This document shows positions 24,417 through 33,852 of a stretch of DNA of 51,123 nt, piece after piece (within the stretch, counting starts at the first letter, position 1; the number at the start of each line of letters is the position of its first letter). The stretch lies in NCBI GenBank assembly GCA_022712975.1, contig JAFLJO010000109.1, positions 1 to 51,123 on the forward strand, given 5' to 3'. The notes under the pieces are model-generated. The model saw only the letters and a list, made by a program, of their open reading frames with translations. It did not search any database and was not told the DNA's origin. The DNA is from Desulfocapsa sp. GTDB taxonomy: Bacteria > Desulfobacterota > Desulfobulbia > Desulfobulbales > Desulfocapsaceae. A program made the position numbers and the translations under genes.

Positions 24417-24646
24417 GAGAAAAAACTTGATTTGGGCATGCTTTTGTTCACGCAACAGAGGGGGAAAATTTACCTGCCACAAACAAGAATAGTTCTCAGA
24501 GAAACTTAAATTTTCGGATACATCAAAATGGTCACGAAGCAGATGGCACAACGAACAAGCGTCTAACTTTCTAGAATGAAAATACATTTCGATTCAGCTC
24601 TTGCAAGGGGAAAATGTCTTAAAATTGATTTCCTTTTTGAAATTGC
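24417..24646. other. Non-coding gap with a decayed repeat fragment
   Basis: Between the FmdE-like gene and the operon promoter lies a decayed fragment of the dispersed repeat at about 24491-24524. It has AGAAACTTAAATTTTCGGAT and then ACATC, resembling the repeat's ATGTATCGG end on the minus strand. No reading frame or terminator worth reporting was seen in the rest. Confidence 0.4.
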
Positions 24647-24675
24647 TTGACCTCCCAATTTTTTTCAGATAGAAT
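24647..24675 (+). promoter_or_regulatory. Strong sigma-70-type promoter of the B12 operon
   Basis: The -35 box TTGACC (24647-24652) and -10 box TAGAAT (24670-24675) are separated by exactly 17 bases. The predicted start near 24682 lies just before the riboswitch core, so the promoter and riboswitch positions support each other. Confidence 0.75.
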
Positions 24676-24681
24676 GACCAA

Positions 24682-24845
24682 AATTTCGGATGCTTTTAAT
24701 CAAGCTTAATAGGGAACCTGGTGTGAATCCAGGACGGGCCCGCCGCTGTGACTGGGGACGAATTCTGCACAAATGCCACTGACTTTTGAAGTTGGGAAGG
24801 CGCAGAATGAGGACGAACCGGGAGTCAGAAGACCTGTCTGAGAAA
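24682..24845 (+). ncRNA. Cobalamin riboswitch 1
   Basis: The conserved core is complete: AGGGAACCTGGTGTGAATCC, GGACGGGCCCGCCGCTGTGA and CTGGGGACGAA, followed by GCCACTG, a GGGAAGGCGCAGAA arm and the B12 box AGTCAGAAGACCTG. This RNA binds cobalamin directly and reduces expression of the genes behind it. A rho-independent terminator 120 bases downstream suggests control by premature termination. It leads the 25-kb operon beginning with the CcsA-like gene. Confidence 0.95.
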
Positions 24846-24965
24846 AAACTGTATGACCAGAGAAAAGGTTTATACAGAAAAACTTACCTCCGTGGACGGC
24901 AGTATGCCTTGTGCATGCGGCGAGGGGTAGTAAAGTTTTAAAGTTATTCGTGGAAAAATCAGGGT

Positions 24966-25005
24966 ATCCTCGGATCCATTTTATAATGGTCTGGGGATTT
25001 TTTTT
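24966..25005 (+). terminator. Rho-independent terminator / expression platform of riboswitch 1
   Basis: A roughly 14-bp stem formed by ATCCTCGGATCCATT and AATGGTCTGGGGAT is followed by a run of eight T. A closely similar hairpin with the same flanks follows riboswitch 2. It lies between the riboswitch and the first gene, so it should stop transcription when cobalamin is bound. Confidence 0.85.
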
Positions 25006-25071
25006 GCTTTTTTTTGCAATGCTTACAATCTTCGGACGGTTTATTCATTTCAACTATCTCCGGAGAGAAGT

Positions 25072-25872
25072 GTGGTACCATTCTTAGCCGCCGTAACTAG
25101 TGGACAGCTACTGTTCCTAGCCCAGCTTATCTATGCCTTGAGCCTTGGTCTGGCTTTGCTGAAGCAGAATAATGCCCTGACCTTTTGGGTCATGACCCTT
25201 GGCGCAGTTCTGAACGGCTTTGCCTTGGCCTGGCACTACTGGCATTCCTGGCCGATGATGCCAATGTATATCGGCCTGCCGGCTCTTCTATTTTGCCTGG
25301 CTGTTATCTGGCTTATTGGTTTCCACCAACGCCTTGCTGATTCTGGTCGTATAGAGAATCTGATAATCCAAGGTTTGATCGTTTTTCTCGGACTAATTAC
25401 TCTGCTCTTTCCTAAAGATTTTTACCTGCCTTTTCTCCGTTCCGCGACCATCTGGTCCCACATTTTTCTCATCACCGGAATAATGGCAAAGGCACTCCTT
25501 CTTATGGCCGCAATCAAGGCTCTGCTTTTTCTGATTTATCGTCATAACAAAAAGATCACCTCCCGACAAGGTCTGGCATCAGCTATGCCCTGGGCCATTT
25601 CGGGTTTTGTTTGTTTAACCTTATCAATGTTCAGTGGTGAAGTCTGGTCATATCTGGGTTGGGGAACACCGGTGGTCTGGCATGATCCGGCGATTACCAC
25701 GGTTATGGCCATCTGGTTTTACTGGATTGCCCTGTTGCATCTCCATTACACCCGCAGCTGGAATGAAGCCCAGAGGGCAATATTCATGATGATCGGCGGC
25801 CTGTTAGTGATCCTCTTTGCCTGTCATCCTGATATGGGGCCGTTTCGCCTACCATTTAAGGAGTTATTCTGA
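25072..25872 (+). CDS. CcsA/CcmC-like cytochrome c assembly family membrane protein
   Basis: The 266-residue protein starts at GTG 25072 after CGGAGA. It has about eight hydrophobic spans. The family's tryptophan-rich haem-handling segment appears as SYLGWGTPVVWHDP, a degenerate form of the WGxxWxWD motif. It is flanked by candidate haem-ligand histidines in ATIWSH and LLHLHYTR. CcsA and CcmC move haem across the cytoplasmic membrane for cytochrome c maturation. Here it is the first gene after a cobalamin riboswitch and is joined to a ResB-like gene by a TGATG overlap, in an operon for corrinoid uptake and chelatases. It could handle a corrinoid or haem-like tetrapyrrole. A cytochrome c role is possible but no apocytochrome is nearby. 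Confidence 0.75.
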   Translation: MVPFLAAVTSGQLLFLAQLIYALSLGLALLKQNNALTFWVMTLGAVLNGFALAWHYWHSWPMMPMYIGLPALLFCLAVIWLIGFHQRLADSGRIENLIIQGLIVFLGLITLLFPKDFYLPFLRSATIWSHIFLITGIMAKALLLMAAIKALLFLIYRHNKKITSRQGLASAMPWAISGFVCLTLSMFSGEVWSYLGWGTPVVWHDPAITTVMAIWFYWIALLHLHYTRSWNEAQRAIFMMIGGLLVILFACHPDMGPFRLPFKELF

Positions 25873-26714
25873 TGGAACCGATAACGCGAAAAAACAGTGG
25901 TAAATTGGTATGGCTATGGCGTTCACTGGGTAGTGTCCGGCTGGCGGTTGTCCTACTAATCCTGTTGGTTATAGACCTAAGCCTTGCCTATTTCTCCATA
26001 AATGGCAGAAGCATCATTTTTGAACCAATGAACCAGGTAGGTATCTGGCCTTGGCTCAATACTTATGCCATGGCAAACCTGCGCTATACTGCCTGGTTTT
26101 TTATTTTTCTTGTGCTGCTGTCTGCTCTGGTGCTCAACACCCTGGTCTGCACCACGGATAGATTATGGAAATTACTCCGCCAACGAAAGGAACAAAAGTC
26201 AAACAAACGCTTCTTCTTTGCCCTGTCCACCCATACCATGCATCTCGGCATGGTGGTTATCCTCATTGGCTATTTGATCAGCTACACTATGAGCCAAGTC
26301 TACCCAAGCCTAACCCTGATCCCCCAAAAAGAGACAATTGTTGCGGGTACAAATCTTAGGGTGAAGTTAACGTCCATGACCTTGCCCATCTATGAGGGCA
26401 AGCGGCTGGAAACCTTCACAGGCATGGTCATCAGCCCCAGTGTTCAACTCAGAGTTGCCACCCCCGCCACTGAACGTACAGCATCTTTGGGCTTTAACAA
26501 CCCTGTCTACTTTCAAGGTTATACCTTTTTCCTGCAACGCTTTTCCCCCACTAAAAATGCCAACATGAGTAACGCACACTATATTGTTATTGATGTTCGC
26601 CGTGATCCCGGAGTTTTATTCTATTTCGTTGGCATCAGTTTCTTTTTAGGAGGTTTGTTGTGTTATGTAATTTTCTGGATACGTTCCAGACAACCGAGGA
26701 GAGTACCTTCATGA
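25872..26714 (+). CDS. ResB/Ccs1-like membrane protein
   Basis: The 280-residue protein has an N-terminal LWRSLGSVRLAVVLL segment, the common start of ResB proteins. It has about four membrane spans (about 15-37, 70-95, 115-140, 240-265) and one large periplasmic domain between the last two. ResB partners CcsA in System II cytochrome c biogenesis. At 280 residues it is shorter than many Ccs1 proteins. The start overlaps the CcsA-like stop (TGATG), and its own stop overlaps the next start (ATGA). Its place in a B12-controlled operon suggests the pair has been recruited for tetrapyrrole or redox handling during corrinoid uptake. That is inference from context only. Confidence 0.75.
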   Translation: MEPITRKNSGKLVWLWRSLGSVRLAVVLLILLVIDLSLAYFSINGRSIIFEPMNQVGIWPWLNTYAMANLRYTAWFFIFLVLLSALVLNTLVCTTDRLWKLLRQRKEQKSNKRFFFALSTHTMHLGMVVILIGYLISYTMSQVYPSLTLIPQKETIVAGTNLRVKLTSMTLPIYEGKRLETFTGMVISPSVQLRVATPATERTASLGFNNPVYFQGYTFFLQRFSPTKNANMSNAHYIVIDVRRDPGVLFYFVGISFFLGGLLCYVIFWIRSRQPRRVPS

Positions 26715-27835
26715 ATCGTTTAGTTAAAACAATTAGTCTTATCGTTAGCGTCACGTTTTTTCTGGTTGCTTGTGATGATGCTGAAAAGACTGTCAAAAAA
26801 GCCTTCTTACAAATTGGCGAATTTACCATCACCAAGGTCAATAATGACCTCACTCTTATTCGTGATGGTGCCGGCCGAACCCTTGCCCTGGCACCAAGAG
26901 AGGCTCCAACCCCGGAAGGCTATGAACCCCATATGATCGTCCGCACCCCTGTTAAAAAGGTGGTGGCATATGGCTCATTTGATGTTGCAACCCTGCGAGT
27001 TCTCGGAGTCCTTGAAGAAACCCTGGTTGGTGTAACATCCCCAAAGGAAAAATGGTTTGTGGATGATGTCAAAAACGGCATGGAGTCCGGAAAAATTGTC
27101 TATCTCGGCACTTCCAATGCCATTGACTTTGAACGGCTCAAACAGCAACAGCCAGAGTTGGTGTTAACCTGGGACCCGTCAATCATCCCCATGCTCAACG
27201 ACCTTGGGATTGCCTGTGTGATAACCTCAACACCGGTGGCCATGTGCCTTAATGCCCGAATGAGCTTTGTTAAATTTTTGGCTCCTTTTTTTGAACGGCA
27301 AAAAGAAGCAGATGAGTTTTTTGAACGAGTAAGGTCAAGTCTGGCCGATATCAAGGAGCGAACTGCCGGAATGTGGCCAAAGCCCGAGGTAATGTGGGGT
27401 GATATGTATGAAAAACGTGTTCTTGTTGAGCCGGGCAACGCCTGGATCGGTGAACTGATTGTTCTGACCCAGTCCGGTTATCTATTCGAGGATGTGTATG
27501 GCGCCTCGTGTATCGAGATCTCCATGGAACGTTTTCTCTATAGCGGCAAGGATGCCGATATCTATTTTACCTACCGCACACCGCAGAACGGAGCCACCTC
27601 CAAGGCTGCCCTGGCAAAACTCAACCCGCTCATGGCAAGCATCAAACCCTTGGGATCTGAGGGCAAGGTGTATTCGCCACTGCCCCACTACTCCCAGTCC
27701 GGCGACAAGCTGGACGAAATATTCACCGAGCTTTCAGCAATTATGCATCCCGATCTCTATCCGGGTTATGAACTCCGTTATTTCCAATCACTACCGGAAA
27801 CAGATCCGCCCAAGGAGATCAACCTTCATGAGTAA
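26711..27835 (+). CDS. btuF: Periplasmic substrate-binding lipoprotein, BtuF-like (set 1)
   Basis: The protein has 374 residues from ATG 26711, preceded by GAGGAG. The signal peptide has a lipobox, FLVAC, so Cys21 is probably lipidated and the protein anchored. It belongs to the helical-backbone class III binding proteins (FecB/BtuF), with VKKVVAYGSFDVATLRVLG, an RLKQQQPELVLTWDPS stretch and DIYFTYR. These bind corrinoids, haem or siderophores and deliver them to FecCD-type permeases. The permease overlaps its 3' end by eight bases. Cobalamin or another corrinoid is the likely ligand, given the riboswitch and CbiZ in the operon. Haem or a metal-free tetrapyrrole cannot be excluded. Confidence 0.85.
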   Translation: MNRLVKTISLIVSVTFFLVACDDAEKTVKKAFLQIGEFTITKVNNDLTLIRDGAGRTLALAPREAPTPEGYEPHMIVRTPVKKVVAYGSFDVATLRVLGVLEETLVGVTSPKEKWFVDDVKNGMESGKIVYLGTSNAIDFERLKQQQPELVLTWDPSIIPMLNDLGIACVITSTPVAMCLNARMSFVKFLAPFFERQKEADEFFERVRSSLADIKERTAGMWPKPEVMWGDMYEKRVLVEPGNAWIGELIVLTQSGYLFEDVYGASCIEISMERFLYSGKDADIYFTYRTPQNGATSKAALAKLNPLMASIKPLGSEGKVYSPLPHYSQSGDKLDEIFTELSAIMHPDLYPGYELRYFQSLPETDPPKEINLHE

Positions 27836-28871
27836 TACCATAAAAAAAGACACCGTTTCCTTTGGCAAATCGAGACAGCCAAAGCTCATTTTTGCCCTGC
27901 TTGCGGGAGCCGCAGCCAGTATGACGGCGGTCAACATATGTTCTGGCAGCATTCCTCTATCCCTTCCCGAGGTCTGGAGCATTCTCACCTCGCCCAATGA
28001 CACAACCGAAAGCATCATTGTCTGGAAAATCAGATTGCCCCGCGCCCTGGCCGGGGTTCTCTGTGGAGGTTTGCTGGCTGTTTCCGGTCTGCTTTTGCAG
28101 GTTTATTTCCGTAATCCGGTGGTCGGTCCCTTTATCCTCGGCATTTCATCAGGGGCAAGCCTGATGGTTTCCCTGGTAATGCTGACCTCCCTGACCATGC
28201 AGTTATCGATCATGAGCCCTTTTGTCACCACCCTGGCAGCGATCATCGGCGCCTATAGTGTGATGGCCATTGTCGTGGCCATTGCCTCAAAAGTGAAGAG
28301 CGGCGTTACCCTGCTCATTGTTGGTCTGATGATGGGCTATCTCTGCCATGCGGCCACCTCGGTGCTCATCGCCCTAGCGGAAAAGGAACAGGTCAAGGGC
28401 TTCGTACTCTGGCAACTGGGAAGCTTTTCAGGATTCAAATGGAATGAAATTTATTTGCTTATCGGTGTTGGAGGCTTGCTCATGGTGGCGGTTTTTCTTC
28501 TTGCTAAACCCCTTAATGCCATACTGCTGGGCGAGGAGTATGCCCTGTCCATGGGGATCAATATCCGCTTATTGCGGATGTTGATCTTGTTCTGTGCCTG
28601 TGCCATGGCTGGGATGATAACCGCCATGGCAGGCCCTGTGGCCTTTATCGGGCTTGCCGTCCCGCACATGGCGCGGATGATTTTTTCCACCTCGGATAAT
28701 CGTATTCTTATTCCCGGTACTTTGCTCATGGGTGCTCTGGTGGCCAGTGGTTGCGACTTTATTGCCCGTTCCCTGCTGTCACCAGTGGAGTTGCCCCTGT
28801 CTGCCATCACCGCCTTTTTCGGGGCGCCCATTGTTATCAGTCTTCTTATGAAAAAAAAGGTACAATTATGA
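27828..28871 (+). CDS. btuC: FecCD/BtuC-family ABC permease (set 1)
   Basis: The protein has 347 residues from ATG 27828, which overlaps the binding-protein stop. An open frame extends further upstream but lies within the previous gene. The family pattern is present: IRLPRALAGVLCGGLLAVSG, QVYFRNPVVGPFILGISSGA and GPVAFIGLAVPHMARM, with about ten membrane helices. It forms the inner-membrane channel of a BtuCD-type importer for corrinoids or metal chelates. It is coupled to the ATPase gene by an ATGA overlap. A paralogue of the same length, 347 residues, is encoded at 46396. Confidence 0.9.
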   Translation: MSNTIKKDTVSFGKSRQPKLIFALLAGAAASMTAVNICSGSIPLSLPEVWSILTSPNDTTESIIVWKIRLPRALAGVLCGGLLAVSGLLLQVYFRNPVVGPFILGISSGASLMVSLVMLTSLTMQLSIMSPFVTTLAAIIGAYSVMAIVVAIASKVKSGVTLLIVGLMMGYLCHAATSVLIALAEKEQVKGFVLWQLGSFSGFKWNEIYLLIGVGGLLMVAVFLLAKPLNAILLGEEYALSMGINIRLLRMLILFCACAMAGMITAMAGPVAFIGLAVPHMARMIFSTSDNRILIPGTLLMGALVASGCDFIARSLLSPVELPLSAITAFFGAPIVISLLMKKKVQL

Positions 28872-30091
28872 TGTTCTCTAAAACACAAGCAAATAAAGCT
28901 GTCCTCACCTGTCGGGATCTGATGGTTGGCTATAAAAACACCCCAGTTCTCAATAACATCAATCTTAGTTTTGAAGCCGGCCAATTCACAACCTTGCTCG
29001 GCCCCAACGGGGCAGGAAAAACCACACTGCTCCGCACCCTGTCAAGGCATCTGGAATCACTTTCCGGCACCATCCATGTTGACGATCGCCCCTTAGCGGA
29101 ATTACGCCAGGCCGAACTTGCCAGAATCATGGCGGTGGTACTCACCGATAAGGTAACTCCTCCTCTATTCAATGTTTTTCAGTTTGTCGCTCTGGGTCGT
29201 TACCCCCATACCGACTTCCTTGGCCGCTTGACTGAAAAAGACAGAGAAGTGGTCAGTCATTCTCTTGCAGCTGTCCATGCCGAGAACCTGTCCCATCGGG
29301 AATTTGCCAGTCTCAGTGATGGTGAACGGCAGAAAGTACTGGTGGCTCGTGCTCTGGCCCAGGAGCCGCAGATTTTACTATTGGATGAACCCACCGCCCA
29401 TCTTGATCTTAAACATCGGGTGGAGGTAATGGCAATCCTGCGCAATCTCTGCCGGAGTAAAGGCATCACCGTCATTGCCTCTCTCCATGATGTGGATATA
29501 GCCGCCAAGGTTTCAGATCGTGTGGCCCTGGTTAAGGACGGAGCAATCACTGATTGGGGGTATCCCGAGGAAATTTTGACCACTGAAACCGTGGCTGAGC
29601 TTTATGATTTCAATTCCGCCTGCTTCAGCCACCACCTGTGCAGCATTGAACTTCGAGGTGACGGCCATCGGGGAAAGGTCTTTGTGGTGGCCGGCATGGG
29701 AAGCGGCGCTACCATTTACCGAATGTTGGCTAAACGAGGCTACGCCATCAGCACCGGTGTCTTGCAGAGCAATGATCTGGATTGCTTTGTGGCAGACAGC
29801 CTGGGAGCGGACTGTTTTCAACAGCAGCCATCTGCCAGCATGACAGAAGCATCTCTGCAACAAGCCTATGCCGGACTTGCAGAATGCGACCTGGTAATTG
29901 ATACAGGCTTTAACAGTGATGGCCCTTACCAAAACAACCTCAACTTGCTCAAAAAAGCTGTTACCGATGGCAAGACGGTTTTTAGTCTTCGTGATGATAA
30001 CAGGGCCTGGGCGATTGACGGGAATAATTCCAATATTATTGCCGTTAAAAACACCAGCCACTTACTCGATGCCATGGAGGCAATTCAATGA
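28868..30091 (+). CDS. btuD: BtuD/FecE-like ABC ATPase with extra C-terminal domain
   Basis: The protein has 407 residues from ATG 28868, overlapping the permease stop; ATG 28871 is adjacent. The first 250 residues are a standard ATPase with Walker A GPNGAGKTT, signature SLSDGERQKV and Walker B QILLLDEPTAHLDLKH. The remaining 150 or so form a separate Rossmann-like domain with KVFVVAGMGSGATIYRMLAK, GVLQSNDLDCF and CDLVIDTGF. Normal BtuD proteins are about 250-270 residues. Similar extensions occur in some FecE-type ATPases, but I cannot name a function. It may bind a nucleotide or corrinoid. It is the only FecE-type ATPase in the operon and may serve both binding-protein/permease sets. Confidence 0.88.
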   Translation: MMFSKTQANKAVLTCRDLMVGYKNTPVLNNINLSFEAGQFTTLLGPNGAGKTTLLRTLSRHLESLSGTIHVDDRPLAELRQAELARIMAVVLTDKVTPPLFNVFQFVALGRYPHTDFLGRLTEKDREVVSHSLAAVHAENLSHREFASLSDGERQKVLVARALAQEPQILLLDEPTAHLDLKHRVEVMAILRNLCRSKGITVIASLHDVDIAAKVSDRVALVKDGAITDWGYPEEILTTETVAELYDFNSACFSHHLCSIELRGDGHRGKVFVVAGMGSGATIYRMLAKRGYAISTGVLQSNDLDCFVADSLGADCFQQQPSASMTEASLQQAYAGLAECDLVIDTGFNSDGPYQNNLNLLKKAVTDGKTVFSLRDDNRAWAIDGNNSNIIAVKNTSHLLDAMEAIQ

Positions 30092-33000
30092 ACAAGGAAA
30101 AGATGCAACCCTACACTCTTTGTTATTACTCCTCCGGAGGTATGGAGTTACCTGCCCTCAGTGAAGGAGTTCTGAGCCATCGGGAGATTGGCGGCCAGGT
30201 CAAAATCACGGCCCGCAGTCAAACCCAACTATTCGACAAAGCCCAACAGCAGAGTTTTGTCCAGGCCGCCATGAAGGCGGATATTGTTATTATCAGCCTC
30301 CATGGTGGCAAGGCCTCCTTTCCAGCCTTTGATCAATTGGTGGCAGCCATGGCCGGGATTGAACCTGAGCATCGTCCCCACCTCCATATTCAACCAAGTG
30401 GTGGAGATGAGGATTCCTTAAGTGCGGCCGGCGACCACAGCACGGCCTTTGGCACTGCGGTCTGGGATACCATCAAACAATATCTGGAAAGGGGCGGACA
30501 TATCAATATGCAACGGCTCCTCGTCTATATTCACAATATACTTTTTGACAGCACTCTGGACTGTGCCCCTCCCTTGGAGTTGCTGAACGAGGGTATTTAT
30601 CACCCGGATATTGATGGCGTACCGGAGCTTGCCGACTATCTCCAGGAACGGGTCAATCCAGAGCGACTAACTGTGGGGCTGTGGTTCTATCAGACCTATT
30701 GGGTAAATAACAACCTGGCCTTTATTGACACCATAATCCGCAGCATTGAGAGCCAAGGGGCCAATGTCATCCCAGTCTTTCATCTCCGTTATAAGGATGT
30801 TGATCGGGGCAATAATGGCGCGGACTATATTGTTGAAGAATATTTTATGGACCAGGGCAAACCCCGAATCCAGGTATTAATCAACCCCCTTCTCTTTAGT
30901 CTCAGCTTGGCTTCTCCGGATTATAAACTTCTTCTTGCCAAACTCGGAGTTCCCTGTATTCAGGCCATGATGTCCATGAGCCCCTATGCGGTCTGGCGCG
31001 ATTCGGACCAGGGCATGTCCACCTCCGATGTCAGCTTTGCTGCAGCCCAACCAGAGTTTGACGGAAATTTAATTTGCGTCCCTGTGGCCACCCGTGAACA
31101 GGATACTATTGATCCGGTAACCGGTGGCTTGCTTGCCAAGTCCCAACCAATGCCGGAACGAATTGACAAGCTGGTTCGTCTCAGTCTCAACTGGGCAAAA
31201 TTATCACGGATAAAGAACAGTGAGCGCAAAGTGGCGATTATCTTCCACCACTATCCTCCCCGTAACGACCGCATTGGTTGTGCTGCCGGCCTGGACAGTT
31301 TCACCTCGGTGAAGATGCTCCTGGATCGTATGGAAGAAGAGGGGTATCAATTGGCCCGCACCTTTGAGTCGGGTGATGATCTGGCCCATGAATTGCTCAG
31401 CAAAATGACGGCGGATCAACGCTTCCTGACCAACGACCAGATGGCAAAAAGGGCAGAGGCCAAGGCCGGAGCTGAACATTACCTGCCCTGGAATGAAGAA
31501 CTGCCCGAATCCGTCCGGGCCAAGATGGAAAAGGACTGGGGCAAACCGCCCGGTGATCTCTTTGTCCATGATGACAAGATTCATTTTGCCGGATTACTTA
31601 ATGATAATGTCTTTATTTCCATCCAGCCCCCCCGGGGCTATTTTGAAAATATTGACAAGATATACCACGACCTCTACCTGTCCACCCCCCATCAATATCT
31701 GGCCCAGTATCGCTGGATTCGTGATGTCTTCAAGGCTGGTGTGGTTATGCATGTCGGCAAACACGGCAGTCTCGAATGGCTACCCGGCAAGGCCCTGGGG
31801 TTATCGGAGAGTTGTTATCCGGATCTGGCTATCATGGAGTTGCCCAATGTCTACCCCTATATCATTAACGATCCCAGCGAGGGAACCCAGGCCAAACGGC
31901 GAAGCTACGCCTGTATTATTGATCATCTGACCCCAGCCTCCACCAATGCCGATCTCTACGAGGATCTGGCCAAGGTGGAAAACCTCCTGGCCGACTATGG
32001 AGTTGCTGTCAGCGAAGACCCCGGCAAGATCGATATTCTCCGTCCCATGATCTGGGAGGCTGTGGAGAATACCAATCTTGATAAGGATCTGGACGTTAGC
32101 AAAGATAAGGTCATGGCAGGTTTTGATGATTTTCTGGAAGAGCTGCACAGCTATCTGCAGGATCTGAGCGATACCATGATTAATGATGGTCTCCATACCC
32201 TGGGTCAGGCCCCAAGTGACGAACGATTAATAGAATTCATCGCCCAACTTACCAGAATAGCCAATGGGGATGTCCCATCCTTGCGGGAAGCTCTGGTTGA
32301 GGAGATGGGCTATGAGCTTGATGATCTTCTTGAGCATAAGGGCAAATCACTGGCAAGATATGATAATCAGACCGGTGGCCAGATCATTACCAAGGTTCAT
32401 GGTCATGCCGTGGATATCATCAGGAGAATGGCTGACACAGAATGGGATACTGGAACAATTTCCTGGATAAGTGAAAACAGTCAGGTTCAGGAGGTTTTAT
32501 TCTATATCTGTGACACTCTGGTTCCCAATATTTGCCTCTGCACCGAGGAGATTGATGCTGCCCTGACCAGTATGGCTGGCGGCTTTGTCAGGCCAGGGCC
32601 ATCAGGTGCGCCCACCCGCGGCCAAGCCGATATTCTGCCCACCGGTCGAAATTTCTATTCCGTTGATCCCAACAAGATCCCCTCGCCTGCCGCCTGGGAG
32701 GTGGGCAAACGCTTGGGTGATGCCCTCATCGAACGGTATCTCGCTGAAACGGGTAAGTATCCAGATTCAGTGGGTATTCTTGTTTACGGTGGGGCCACCA
32801 TGCGAACTAGGGGCGATGATATTGCCGAGATCTATTATCTCATGGGCCTTAAACCCATCTGGCAAAAGGGCAGTGCTAATATTTCGGGTCTTGCGGTGAT
32901 ACCAAGCAGCGAACTTGGTCGGCCAAGACTTGATGTGGTGCCACGGGTAAGTGGTTTTTTTCGTGATGCCTTTCCAAACCTCATGGATCAGATAGATGAG

Positions 33001-33852
33001 GCCGTGGCCATAGTCAGCGCCTTAAATGAACCACCAGAAAGCAACATACTCAGGCGTAATGTACTGGCTGATATGGAGGAGTATAAAAAACAGGGTCTGG
33101 ATGAGGAAGAGGCCTGGCGGGAAGCAACCTTCCGGGTATTCTCCTGCCCACCCGGAACCTATGGCGCCGGGGTCAGTGAATTAATTGAATCCAAGAACTG
33201 GAAGACTCAAGATGATCTGGGCAATAATTATATCCGTTATTCCGCCCATGCCTATGGCCATGGCAGTTATGGTAAACAAAAGCCCAAGAATTTCCGGCGG
33301 CTGCTTGCCCGCATGGATGTCACCGTAAAGAATGAAGACTCGCGGGAATACGACATGATGTCCTGCACCGATTACTACAACTATTATGGCGGCCTTATTG
33401 TGGCTGCTAAGACCGTGCGCGGCACCCTGCCGCTCGCAATCATGGGTGACAGTGCTGACCCTGAACGGGTCAGAATGAGAACCACCTCTGAAGAAGCCAA
33501 GCATGTCCTGCGCTCCCGGCTGGTTAATCCTAAATGGCTGGAAGGCATGAAACGCCATGGCTATAAGGGGGCAGGCGACATTTCCCATATGATGGATGTG
33601 GTTTTGGGCTGGGATGCCACTGCCGAGGTCATTGATGACTGGATGTATGAGGCCATTGCTGAAAAATATGCCCTGGATAAGGAGATGCAGGACTGGATGC
33701 AGGAGGTTAACCCCTATGCCCTGCAAAACATCCTCGATAAACTTTTAGAGGCCGTGAGCCGTGGTATGTGGAAGACCGATCAGAAAATGGAAGAGGCCCT
33801 TCGTGACGCCTATCTGGAAATAGAGGGTGAGATTGAGGAGAGGATAGAATGA
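30088..33852 (+). CDS. cobN: CobN-family chelatase large subunit (copy 1)
   Basis: The protein has 1254 residues, full length for CobN/BchH/ChlH large subunits, and starts by ATGA overlap with the ATPase gene. Family landmarks include AIIFHHYPPRNDRIGCAAGL (about residue 383), HVGKHGSLEWLPGK (about 553), GGFVRPGPSGAPTRGQADIL, LPTGRNFYSVDP and FSCPPGTYGAGV (about 1015). These subunits bind the tetrapyrrole and, with AAA+ partners, insert cobalt or magnesium with ATP hydrolysis. ChlD- and ChlI-like partners follow two genes later. No corrin-ring synthesis genes are present, so the substrate may be an imported tetrapyrrole. CobN relatives such as HmuS sit in haem-uptake operons of Bacteroidota, so metal removal is an alternative. 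Confidence 0.92.
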   Translation: MNKEKMQPYTLCYYSSGGMELPALSEGVLSHREIGGQVKITARSQTQLFDKAQQQSFVQAAMKADIVIISLHGGKASFPAFDQLVAAMAGIEPEHRPHLHIQPSGGDEDSLSAAGDHSTAFGTAVWDTIKQYLERGGHINMQRLLVYIHNILFDSTLDCAPPLELLNEGIYHPDIDGVPELADYLQERVNPERLTVGLWFYQTYWVNNNLAFIDTIIRSIESQGANVIPVFHLRYKDVDRGNNGADYIVEEYFMDQGKPRIQVLINPLLFSLSLASPDYKLLLAKLGVPCIQAMMSMSPYAVWRDSDQGMSTSDVSFAAAQPEFDGNLICVPVATREQDTIDPVTGGLLAKSQPMPERIDKLVRLSLNWAKLSRIKNSERKVAIIFHHYPPRNDRIGCAAGLDSFTSVKMLLDRMEEEGYQLARTFESGDDLAHELLSKMTADQRFLTNDQMAKRAEAKAGAEHYLPWNEELPESVRAKMEKDWGKPPGDLFVHDDKIHFAGLLNDNVFISIQPPRGYFENIDKIYHDLYLSTPHQYLAQYRWIRDVFKAGVVMHVGKHGSLEWLPGKALGLSESCYPDLAIMELPNVYPYIINDPSEGTQAKRRSYACIIDHLTPASTNADLYEDLAKVENLLADYGVAVSEDPGKIDILRPMIWEAVENTNLDKDLDVSKDKVMAGFDDFLEELHSYLQDLSDTMINDGLHTLGQAPSDERLIEFIAQLTRIANGDVPSLREALVEEMGYELDDLLEHKGKSLARYDNQTGGQIITKVHGHAVDIIRRMADTEWDTGTISWISENSQVQEVLFYICDTLVPNICLCTEEIDAALTSMAGGFVRPGPSGAPTRGQADILPTGRNFYSVDPNKIPSPAAWEVGKRLGDALIERYLAETGKYPDSVGILVYGGATMRTRGDDIAEIYYLMGLKPIWQKGSANISGLAVIPSSELGRPRLDVVPRVSGFFRDAFPNLMDQIDEAVAIVSALNEPPESNILRRNVLADMEEYKKQGLDEEEAWREATFRVFSCPPGTYGAGVSELIESKNWKTQDDLGNNYIRYSAHAYGHGSYGKQKPKNFRRLLARMDVTVKNEDSREYDMMSCTDYYNYYGGLIVAAKTVRGTLPLAIMGDSADPERVRMRTTSEEAKHVLRSRLVNPKWLEGMKRHGYKGAGDISHMMDVVLGWDATAEVIDDWMYEAIAEKYALDKEMQDWMQEVNPYALQNILDKLLEAVSRGMWKTDQKMEEALRDAYLEIEGEIEERIE

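Noticed and set aside
27492..27827. Upstream extension of the BtuC-like frame and of other ABC genes
   Set aside because: The extension lies wholly inside the previous gene in another frame; the ATG at 27828 with overlap fits the operon pattern and the family length.
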